Source: Ambrosia x helenae
Taxonomy: Eukaryota; Streptophyta; Magnoliopsida; Asterales; Asteraceae
Assembly (NCBI GenBank): GCA_030844895.1
Contig: CM061233.1
Coordinates: 31,120,310 to 31,184,309, forward strand
Length of the DNA stretch: 64,000 nt
Direction: 5' to 3'
Part shown: positions 23,146 to 32,934 of the stretch, one piece after another
Layout: each line of letters begins with the position of its first letter
Numbering within the stretch: position 1 is the first letter of the stretch
The notes under the pieces: model-generated
What the model was told of the DNA's origin: nothing
What the model saw: the letters and a program-made list of their open reading frames with translations, nothing else
Database searches by the model: none
Translations under genes and position numbers: made by a program

Positions 23146-23407
23146 GGCCATTCGGTGTGGGCACCGGCATAGGGTTGGCAAGGTGATGCCGCCCCGGCAA
23201 ACACCGCCCCCTATGCCGGCAACGGCAAGGGCGGCATGCTCGTGACTTTGGTGCCGGGCCAAGATTCGAACGTGGAGGCCTCAGATTTATTAAAAAAAAG
23301 AAAAACCCCCTTAGATCATCGTCTCTAAATGGGCCCGGCGAGAGAGGCCCGGCCTTGACGTGGCGGTAGACGTGGAGGTTGCCGGAGCTCAACCACACCC
23401 AAGGGCC
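23146..23407. mobile_element. Tourist-like MITE (PIF/Harbinger)
   Basis: The left end GGCCATTCGGTGTGG and the complemented right end GGCCCTTGGGTGTGG match at 13 of 15 bases. The target duplication TTA is at 23143-23145 and 23408-23410. The body is 262 bp, GC-rich for this region, with internal GCCGGC-type repeats. Confidence 0.8.
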
Positions 23408-23410
23408 TTA

Positions 23411-23937
23411 GATCATCGTCACTAGTTTAGACGGAAAATTTTAGTTACTATATTGATTGCTAAAAGGAAAACCAGAAAAATAGACAAGTTGACGTTGATA
23501 ATTGAAGGAATAGATGAAAAAGCATGGGCAAAGTAGCAGACAGTTTAGTGGTAGATATTTTTTATGGGCAATGATAGAAAACCTAGGGCATCCTAAGTTT
23601 GATTATTGAGTTAGACAAGTTTTACCGGTAATTTTATCGTCGTGTCTACAGACGAGTGGGTTACCGGGTTTTCTCCGAAATTAGTGTTTAACAACTTAGA
23701 TACTTTTAGAATACTTAAATTTGTTGAAATGATGCCGTGAAAATGCTCGGATTTATGTTGACCGTTAAAAAAACAAGAAGCTAAAAATGGGGCTAATGGA
23801 TGCCAGCTAAAAACGGGGTGCTAATAGCCGTTGACTAAAAGTAGCCTACACCTTTATGTGTGTTTCAACGTGATTGGGTACCCTTTGTACCTCCCTGTGC
23901 AATCTAACTTAGCCGCCGTATCCTATTTGGCGTTTCC
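23411..23937. other. Non-coding spacer
   Basis: Unique-looking sequence with no recognisable gene, ending at the poly(T) of a LINE. Confidence 0.5.
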
Positions 23938-24008
23938 TTTTTTTTTTTTTAAGGATCAACGAAATTTTTATTTCACAAAATGCTAACGGGAAACTAGCAA
24001 TACAATAC
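23938..24008 (-). mobile_element. LINE 3' end (poly-A tail side), split by the copia insertion
   Basis: A T13 run (the tail of a minus-strand LINE) is followed by sequence like the LINE end at 47187. The element resumes at 30680 after the copia insertion. Confidence 0.65.
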
Positions 24009-24787
24009 TGTAAAATTTTATAGATCTAACCATACAAACAATAACAAACTGAGCCTACATAAACTTAGAACACAGGATCTCAAGAACACAAGGTTTAGGC
24101 GACAAAACGGTGACTAAAATCTTATTAACCCAAACCAAGAAAACACCCCCCAATACCCTGAATCTCTCAAAATAGAGAGACTCTAAAATAATAGCTATAG
24201 ATAACAACTGATTGTTCAGATCAGTTGATACTATAGACCTTTTAAAGTACAAACAAGACAAGAGACTTACAGACTCAGACGAACAGACGATCAGGAGATC
24301 AATACAGGTTATCACAAGCTGATAACCTACACACACTGGATACAAGCTCCAGAATACAAGACACTATTCTTCTTTAGAAGAATAAGAACCATACAGACCA
24401 AAGATAAGACGAAGATGAAACCCTAGAAACCCTAATCGTTGAGTGAATAATCTGCACGAATAACAAAGACCCCTTTATATACCAGCTCCCTTGATCCAAG
24501 TGCAATGATCCAAAACCACACGATTAGAAACCATCCAATGGCTGAGATTAACCCCTGCAAATAATATCTTAACAAACTCTTTTAAACTTAACTCAAGTTA
24601 AACAATAATAACCCAAGTCAGTTTAACGACAAGTGAAATGCTCATGGGCCATAGAATAGGCCAGACTTCATAAGTCCATACGCCAAGACTAATGGGCCAA
24701 CCTTATTTAACCCAATGATCAAAACATATCCAGTCCAACAATAATAAATAAACATATGAATTACATATTGTGACCACATTTTTAACA
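24009..24787 (-). repeat. Copia 3' LTR
   Basis: Partner of 29901-30679. Sense-strand TATATAAAGGGG near 24470-24483 is a TATA-box candidate, followed by a telo-box-like GATTAGGGTTTCTAGGG. The polypurine tract (sense TTAAGGGGGCG) abuts it at 24788-24798. Confidence 0.95.
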
Positions 24788-24794
24788 CGCCCCC

Positions 24795-25067
24795 TTAATT
24801 CATATGTTTGAACATATCCAACATTTTCAAATCTGAACAAAATTTTCCATGTTGAACAATACTAAGACCTTTGGTAAATCCATCAGCTACTTGATTCTCA
24901 GAGCTAACTTTAACTGTTTCAATAATACCATTAGATATTTTTTCCCTAAGGAAATGAAAATCTAACTCAAAATGCTTCACTCTTTCATGAAATACAGGAT
25001 TAGCTGCAATGTAAATAGCAGCTTTACTATCACACAATTTTCTATGTTGAACAATACTTAACCTCAA
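24795..25067 (-). pseudogene. Copia RNase H C-terminal part, out of frame
   Basis: It encodes the end of RNase H (CDSKAAIYIAANPVFHERVK, HFLREKI, ADGFTKGLS) in a different frame from the rest of pol. The break is caused by about 24 bp near 25037-25060 (AATTTTCTATGTTGAACAAT) that nearly copies the element's own 24839-24862. The catalytic Asp of the CDSKAA motif is present, but the protein could not be made in one piece. Confidence 0.85.
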
Positions 25068-27747
25068 CTTTTAGTTCACTCAACAGATTTTTAAGCCACA
25101 TTAATTCACACGAAGCAGAACACGTAGCTCTATACTCAGCCTCAGCTGAGGATCTAGAGACTGTGTTTTGTTTCTTACTCTTCCAGGAAACCAAAGAGTT
25201 CCCCAGGAAAATGCAATATCCGGTGACTGATCTTCTAGTCACTAGACACTTAGCCCAGTCAGCATCAACAAAACCCATTAAATGAAAATTCTCAGTTTTT
25301 GAAAATGAGATTCCCTTACCAGGAGACTCCTTCAGGTATCTCAACAATCTTAATGCAACCTGAAGATGTCCTTTGGTTGGTTGATGCATGAACTGACTCA
25401 AGTATTGAACACTATAGCTAATATCAGGACGAGTCAAAGATAAATATATCAGTTTTCCTATCAATTTTTGGAAACCTGTTATATTATTAAGAACAATATT
25501 ATTTTTATCATTCCTTGTGTTCATCACATAGCTTTGTTCAATTGGATTTTGAACAGGCTTACACGCAAGGTACCCAAACTCACTAAGGAGTTCAAGACAA
25601 TACTTCCTTTGGGTCAAACACAAAGACTGATCACTATACAAGACTTCAATACCTAAGAAGTAGTTTAATTTTCCTAAATCTTTAATAAGAAAATTAGTAC
25701 TCAGAAATTGTTTCACTCTTTCAATCTCAGTAACATCATTCCTAGTAATGATTATATCATCCACATAGACAAGTAATACAAGGAAAACATTTTCCTTAGA
25801 CAAGACAAACATAGAATGATCACAGACACTTTGACTAAAACCTATATCAGCCAAGACTATAGTTAACTTTTCATTCCACTTTCTAGGAGCCTGCTTAAGG
25901 CCATACAAGGATTTAACCAATTTGCAAACTTTGGTTTCATCCTTGGAATAATACCCTTCTGGTGGCACCATATACACATCTTCTGTTATGGTTCCATACA
26001 GAAAAGCATTATTGATGTCTAACTGGTACAGGTTCCAACTATTTTGAACTGCCAAACTAATGACAGTTCTGATTGTTACCATCTTTACAACTGGAGAGAA
26101 GGTTTCTCCAAAATCAAGACCTTTTCTCTGGTTGTATCCTTTGGCAACCAATCTGGCCTTGTACCTCTCAACCTCACCATTAGACTTATACTTAACTTTA
26201 TATACCCATTTACACCCTATAGGTTTTCTACCAGTAGGTAAATCAGACATAACCCAAGTGTTATTTCTATGCAAAGCTTCCATCTCACTATTCATAGCCT
26301 CAACCCATTTGGGATCCTTGGCAGCCTCATAGTAAGATGAAGGCTCAACAGTTTTGTTTAGCACAGAAATAAAACTCATATTTTCAAAAGACAAATTTGC
26401 ATAATTAACTACCTTTTCAACTCCATACTTAACTTTCCCTTCAACCACAAATTCATCAAACCTTCTAGGGAAATTAGTGACTCTAATAGACTTCCTAAGA
26501 CTACTTCCCTCAGGTGGAATTGTCTCTTCATTGGCCATATCCACATCCTGGTCAGACTGTTGACCATGGTCTAAGTTTTTGTCAGCCCTGGGAATGATAC
26601 CTGGTTGCTGACTAGTAGACTTGGCCTTAGAACTTTTGTTTCCCCCTTCATCATTGGGAAGTTTAGACCCCTCAGTCACTTTATTACTCTCAGTATTTCT
26701 ATCTTCAATACTATCAAAAAAGTTAATATGATTTAGATTTTCAAAGACTATGTTAGGTTCAATGTTTTCAATATTGTTTTTAAATGGAAAAATTTCTTCA
26801 TAGAACCTAACATCTCTAGAATATTCAACTTGTTTACTTTCTAAATTCCATAATTTGTAATCTTTTTTAACACTTGAATATCCTATTAAGACACATTTTT
26901 CTGCACAACTAGACAACTTATCTGATTCATTTAATACAGTACTAAAGCATAGACAACCAAAAGCTTTCAAGTGACTGAGGGTGGGGGGGAACCCATATAC
27001 AACCTGAAAAGGACTCTTTCCTGACAATACAGAGGAGGGAAGCCTGTTTATCAAATAAGTAGAAGTTAACACACATTCAGACCAAAACCTAAGTGGTAAC
27101 CCACTCTGAAACAACAATGCCCTAGCCATATTTAAGAGATGCCTATATTTTCTCTCAACTATTCCATTCTGCTGTGGTGTATATACACAGGTAGTTTGAT
27201 GTATAATGCCTTTTGATTTACAAAACAAATTCATTTGAGTATTTATAAACTCAGTGCCATTATCACTCCTAAACATCTTAACACACCTTTTAAATTGTGT
27301 TTTAAGAAGTTCATAAAACTCAGTTATGCTTTCAAACACCTCACTCTTATTTTTTAACATAAAACACCACACAGTTCTGGAATAGTCATCAACAACAGTT
27401 AAGAAATACTTATACCCTTCCTTACTAGTCACCCTATAAGGACCCCATACATCAAAATGAATTATATCTCCTAAGTCTTTAGTTTTATGGTCACTAAGTG
27501 GAAAGGGTAATCTAGTCTGTTTTGCCTTATGGCACACTTCACATGGTTTAGTTTCTTTTCCATTAATACCAAGGCTATCTCTTAAAATAGCTAGGACTTG
27601 GTCAGAGGGGTGACCAAGTCTACTGTGCCACAATTCAGTGTCACAGGTGCTATTAAAACAAACATTTGATGAACTTACACTTTCACCAACAAAATATAGA
27701 CCTTCACTTTGTCTACCAGTCACCAGGATTCTCTTGCACTTATAATC
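25042..27747 (-). pseudogene. Copia pol: integrase, RT and most of RNase H
   Basis: A long open frame on the minus strand follows an in-frame TAG at 27748-27750. Near the start is the integrase zinc region (WHSRLGHPS, CEVCHKAKQ), then the DDE core (HFDVWGPY, RSDNGTEF, NGIVERKYRH). An acidic linker precedes RT (WVYKVKYKSNGEVERYKARL, DINNAFLYG, SLYGLKQAPRKW, LLVYVDDIIIT with the catalytic Asp pair near 25760). RNase H begins GFVDADWAKC and SSAEAEYRA, and then the frame breaks near 25045. Length before the break is about 900 residues, normal for copia pol lacking gag and protease. Confidence 0.95.
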
Positions 27748-29303
27748 CTAGATATAACAACTATGTTCATCAAATAATACAGACAACTTACTATCTTTAG
27801 CAAGTTTATGAACAGACATAAGACTAACACAATAGTCAGGAACATAAAACACATCATATAGGACAACACCATTAGCAAGACTAATGTCACCAATTTTAGA
27901 CACTTTAGCACTAGTCCCATTTGGATGTTTAACTTTTAAGTCATAGCTAGATACATCAACACAATTGTACATATCTTTGTCCTCACTGGTCATGTGTTGG
28001 TTTGCACCAGAATCAGAAATCCAGCTTTGACTTATCATTGTTTTAACAAAACTAGAACAACTTGAAAAATTCTTAAATTTTTTTTCAAGTTTTGACAAAC
28101 AAGACATGTTAGAAAAACCATTTAGAACAACACTCTTAGACAAACAAGACATATTAGAGAACCCATTTAGAACAACACTCTTACCTCCAACATTGGAGTG
28201 CTGAGCATCATTCCCATTCTTCTCACTTATCAAACTAAGCAGTTTAGACACTTGTTCTGCTGAAAAAGGTAAAGAAGAACTACTAGCAGCAGCCACAGGG
28301 AACACCCCCTGTCTGTCATTAGACATACAAGCACCACTAGACATATTACTCTTAACATTTTGTCCACTAGGTTTCTTCTTGAAACCTGGTGGATAACCAA
28401 CCAGTTCATAACACCTGTCAACAGTGAACCCCAACATGTTACAGTGGGTGCACTTCAGGTTAGGATTAGGTCCCCTAATATTTTTCCTTTTGTTATCAAA
28501 GATCTGATTAGTTTTAGACACAAAAGCAACATTTTGTCCTTTGGAAGTCCCACTGGAACCCCTGTGAGACTCCTCTCTAGACACAACAGAAAAGGCAACT
28601 TTAATACTAGGTAATGGTTCTCTGGTCTGCAAGGTGGTCCTAACTGGTTGGTATACATCATCAAGACCCATTAAGAACTGCATTACCTTTGTGAGAGCAC
28701 TGAAATCATTGAAATTCTTAGATGCTTTGCAAGTGCAAGTAGGCATTTGCAGGATAGCATCTAATTGCTTCCACATAGTGTTTAACCTGTGGTAGTATTC
28801 AGACACAGTACTCCCATTTTGTTTAACACTATTTATCTTTTGATACAAATTAAACACCACAGATCCATCAACTTTATCATCAGTTTCTTTTAAGTCATAC
28901 CAAACTTCACTAGCAAGTTTTGAGAAAACTTGACCTAGGTACAGTTCTTCACTAACAGAGTTTAACAACCAAGATAAGACCACAGAATTACATCTATCCC
29001 ATTGTTTAGCTAGAACTTCATTATCATTAGGTTTAATACATGAACCATCTATGAACCCATACTTGTTCTTAGCTTCTAAGGCAGTTTCATAGAACTGGAC
29101 CAAACAGAGTAATTATCAGTACCCTTCAACTTGATACTGATAATTGACAGACCACTGGTATCACTAGGATGTAAGTAAAGTGGATCACTTATATCTAGTC
29201 TACTTATGAGTGTACTAGTCAAATTGACAAGATCATTAGGACCAGAGTCTTGGGGACCCTGAGGACCTTGAGGTCCTTGTCCTTCTGTTCCTTGTCCAGA
29301 CAT
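27748..29303 (-). pseudogene. Copia gag and protease
   Basis: The likely start is the ATG at 29303 (MSGQGTEGQGPQ), giving a Gln/Gly/Pro-rich start and a copia gag N terminus (HPSDTSGLSIISIKL, TDNYSVWSSS). A one-base deletion near 29077-29090 shifts the frame before LEAKNKYGFIDG. The gag core (VWYDLKETDD) follows. Then comes a zinc knuckle CTHCNMLGFTVDRC, in which the usual His is Phe. A protease with WISDSGANQHMT lies near 28010. The frame ends at TAG 27748-27750, in frame with pol. Confidence 0.9.
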
Positions 29304-29887
29304 AGCAAACAATCAAATAACAACAAGAGGAGAAACAATACAGTACAAACCAGAACAAGTAACCAATAACCAAACAAAATAACAGAGAACAGAATTCCTA
29401 ATAGGACGAAGCTGTGTCAGTGTTCAGATAGTGGGTTCATCACTCATAGGTGCCCACCCAGATTTTAACACAGGAGCCCCTTATTAACTATACAATCCTT
29501 AGTATAATACTAGAAGAAATAACAAGACACAACCAAGTAATACCAAACAAGACACCAAGAAGTTGGCACAATACCGGTCCACCTAACCCGGTCAGTTGCC
29601 CTAGACACAACAATATAAAGACACAAGACAGGAACAATCTCACAATGAGGGGAACCCAAGTTAGGGTTTCGCCAAACTCACAACCTATACCTTCACTTAG
29701 GGTATAGAGTTGTGAGAGCAATTGAAGCAAATAAAATTCAATCCACTTCAGTCACCATACAGATCCTTGCCAACAATAGTTGAATTCAGGTATCCTGCAA
29801 TACAAAACAAGAAGACAATAGAATCCAGACAACAATATACACATCGGAAGACATCAGAATCAAATACTCAATGATAAGAGAGCCTAT

Positions 29888-29900
29888 GGCTCTGATACCA
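29888..29900 (-). promoter_or_regulatory. Copia primer binding site
   Basis: Minus strand TGGTATCAGAGCC directly abuts the 5' LTR at 29901; tRNA-iMet type. Confidence 0.9.
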
Positions 29901-30679
29901 TGTAAAATTTTATAAATCTAACCATACAAACAATAACAAACTGAGCCTACATAAACTCAGAACACAAGATCTCAAGAACACAAGGTTTAGGCGACAAAAC
30001 GGTGACTAAAATCTTATTAACCCAAACCAAGAAAACACCCCCCAATACCCTGAATCTCTCAAAATAGAGAGACTCTAAAATAATAGCTATAGATATCAAC
30101 TGATTGTTCAGATCAGTTGATACTATAGACCTTTTAAAGTACAAACAAGACAAGAGACTTACAGACTCAGACGAACAGACGATCAGGAGATCAATACAGG
30201 TTATCACAAGCTGATAACCTACACACACTGGATACAAGCTCCAGAATACAAGACACTATTCTTCTTTAGAAGAATAAGAACAATACAGACCAAAGATAAG
30301 ATGAAGATGAAACCCTAGAAACCTTAATCGTTGAGTGAATAATCTGCACGAATAACAAAGACCCCTTTATATACCAGCTCCCTTGATCCATGTGCAATGA
30401 TCCAAAACCACACGATTAGAAACCATCCAATGGCTGAGATTAACCCCTGCAAATAATATCTCAACAAACTCTTTTAAACTTAACTCAAGTTAAACAATAA
30501 TAACCCAAGTCAGTTTAACCACAAGTGAAATGCTCATGGGCCATAGAATAGGCCAGACTTCATAAGCCCATACGCCAAGACTAATGGGCCAACCTTATTT
30601 AACCCAATGATCAAAACATATCCAGTCCAATAATAATAAATAAACATATGAATTACATATTGTGACCACATTTTTAACA
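29901..30679 (-). repeat. Copia 5' LTR
   Basis: Same length as the 3' LTR (779 bp), about a dozen single-base differences and no indel noticed. TATA-box candidate near 30361-30376. Confidence 0.95.
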
Positions 30680-30960
30680 AATACACCAAGTTACATCAAA
30701 TACAACGCCATCAAAATAAGACAAATCACCACCCAATTCTAGAGAGACATATATCCCAATCCAACGAAGAAAGTTTCGCCCTTTATTTTAACCAGAAAAA
30801 GCTAAGACATTTAATGTCACCGAGAACATTTGAAAATTGGACTTGTTTGTTGTTGAACACCGCTTCATTTCTATGTTTCCAAATGCACCAAATCGTTGTC
30901 AAGGGCTAAATATTTCTTCAACTTTCAATGTAACCAAAACTAATCGCAAATAGTTGTTTT
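30680..30960 (-). pseudogene. LINE ORF2 C-terminal fragment (other half)
   Basis: On the minus strand this reads TIWCIWKHRNEAVFNNKQVQ and then FWLK and LDWD, the usual tail after the zf-RVT domain of plant L1-type LINEs. Together with 23938-24008 it forms a 5'-truncated LINE of about 350 bp, split by the copia element. The 5' limit near 30960 is approximate. Confidence 0.65.
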
Positions 30961-32300
30961 TGTAGTCGTGTGTGTCTCGTAAAGCTACCTCGTATGGAGA
31001 CGCCCCAACCTCCCGTCCCACCGTTTTGCCCCCGTCCCCGTCCCAACACCGCCTCCACCTCCGTTTCCATCCCCCTGTCTCCCCCTTAACGCCAGAGACG
31101 AGCCAATCACAAACACCCTCTTTAAATTCGACCGTTTGGGTAAAAAAAGTTTTAGATTTGTAGAGGGTGGGTGGGTTTCAGATGAGGAGGAGGTGGCTAT
31201 CGGAGGTGGTGGTTTCAGTGAAGAGGACGTGGGTTTCCGGTGAGGAGGTGAGTTTCCGGTGAGGTGGTGGCTATCGGAGGTGGTGGTTTTCTGGTGAGGT
31301 GGTGGCTATCGGAGGTGGTGGTTTTCGGGTGAGGAGGGTGGGTTTCATATTTTTGATGATGATGATGGATATGAAAGAAGTAGAAAAAAAATTGTTTAAA
31401 AAGAAAAAAAAATTAATTAAATAATGCAAGAGACATGAATCTTGTGGTGTCTCCACACCCTCACTCTTGTCTCAAGGAAGAGAAAAATAGAGCTTGATGA
31501 TGTGGCATCTTAGTTGGCATGGAGACATCAACTCTTTGGTGTCTACACACCCACTAACCTAAAACCGGAGTAATCCCATTGTCATACCATGCACGAACAA
31601 AGCCAAATCATCAGTTGCGTTCCACTAGATTCATTTTCGGTTTCAAGGTTGAATGTTTGGAAACCCATAAACAGTGGCGAATGCTGAGTGAAAATCTCAG
31701 GGGGTTGGAAGTCACCGGTTACGCAGGGTCAAAACCGTATATTCAAAAAAATTCTATACGGATAATATATAATCAGAAATTTTGAGCGAAAATTTCAGGG
31801 GGCGGCCGCTCCCTCCCACCCCTATGAAACTGCACCAATTCCCATAAACATTTGTCCGCTTAGCCTCGCCATATATATCATGACAAAAAAAAGTTTATAA
31901 TCGAATTAACGGTATCTGTGTTCATGTAAAGTTAATATTAAAGCTTCCCTTAAGAAAAGTGTAAAAGTTATGTTTTGGTTTTCTATCTACAAAAATATGA
32001 ATTGTAAACAACGTACTCATCGATATTTGTTTTTGTAACTTATCTAATTCTCCAAAACAATTCCACTTTTCAAAATACCATTTTTATCTTTCAAGTGAAA
32101 GTAAAATACAAACTGTCTTAATTAACAAAAGTTTTTGTCGAATAAAAACTTAAAACAAATACGCGTACCAATTTGGAGCTAAATCAAGATACAAAAGGCA
32201 TTTGTCGAATTTGTAGACAACATGATCCTCATCGGTCAACGTATCCCTCTAAGCCTAAAAGAATGAAAGCTAAAGAGACAACGGGTATAATCTAACCGAA
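30961..32300. other. Non-coding region with GC-rich tract and minisatellite
   Basis: A C-rich tract at 31005-31100 is followed by a minisatellite at about 31185-31340. Its units resemble GGTGGCTATCGGAGGTGGTG, with a period of about 37 bp in the last copies. Short inverted pieces of GGTGTCTCCACACCC near 31440-31460 hint at a MITE, but I could not find paired ends. No gene seen. Confidence 0.5.
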
Positions 32301-32621
32301 AAGTCGGATAGATTTGATTTGATACTTGTGTTTGCTCAGGGTATAATCCTTCGCTCATACTAATGACGAAACCGAAACCCTAGAAGACGAGAAAGAGTGT
32401 GTCGTGTTTGGTGAAAGTAAGAACATAAGAATATAAGTGGTTCGGTTGTGAATGACCTACGTCCATTGTAAAGAGAGATGTTTACTATTGCTCAGAAATA
32501 TTATAAGAAGATTACACGTATTATCTCTCTCTAAGCTAATTCTTGCATGGAATGATCGAACCTTGTAAAGGAGGTAAAGTCTCCTTTTTATAGGGAGAAG
32601 CATTTTGGTCCAAGAAAGGAG
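32300..32621 (-). repeat. Foreign LTR-like sequence fused to the SIRE LTR
   Basis: Sequence such as GGTTCGGTTGTGAATGACC and CTCCTTTTTATAGGGAGAAG looks like part of a different copia-type LTR. It has no match in the SIRE LTR at 54868-55533. The join with real SIRE LTR lies at 32621/32622. Confidence 0.4.
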
Positions 32622-32899
32622 TCACTAAACTACTGAAGTATAAGTGCGGTGGAAAGCTTCTAAAGAACTACTAATGAGTGACAAACTTCTTATGTGTATT
32701 CTTCAGAAGTTTGATCTTCAGTAGTTGTTCTTCAGATGTTTGTCTAGTTCATCTTCAGAACTTCTGATCTTTACTCTTTAGCACTTGTTATCAGCTTCTT
32801 CAGTACTTGTTATCTTCTTCTTCGGCAGATTCTATACTTAGCAAAATATGATTAAGACTAAGGATCAAAATTGGCTTTGTCAATCCTCTTTGACCTTAC
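32622..32899 (-). repeat. Partial 3' LTR (U3 side) of the minus-strand SIRE element
   Basis: It matches 55249-55533 from CTAAACTACTGAAGTATAAG onward. It adjoins a sense polypurine tract CCAGGGGGAGAT (about 32900-32912). It contains many AACTNCTGA motifs and a hairpin (arms 32682-32690 and 32705-32713). Confidence 0.85.
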
Positions 32900-32934
32900 A
32901 ATCTCCCCCTGGATTGATGAAGCCAAAACCTTAT

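Larger units (their letters stand above)
24009..30679 (-). mobile_element. Full-length Ty1/copia element, coding sequence disabled
   Basis: Two 779-bp LTRs (24009-24787 and 29901-30679) start TGTAAAATTT and end TTTTTAACA. The target duplication AATAC is at 24004-24008 and 30680-30684. By hand the LTRs differ at about a dozen positions (about 1.5%). The domain order gag-protease-integrase-RT-RNase H is copia. Three breaks disable it: a gag frameshift, an in-frame TAG after protease, and a frameshift in RNase H. Confidence 0.97.

Noticed and set aside
23260..23285. tRNA B-box-like GATTCGAAC in the Tourist-like MITE
   Set aside because: No A box at the right distance and no cloverleaf; chance match in GC-rich sequence.
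31668..31835. Possible hAT-type MITE (CAGTGGCGAATGC ...)
   Set aside because: I could not find a matching inverted end or target duplication.
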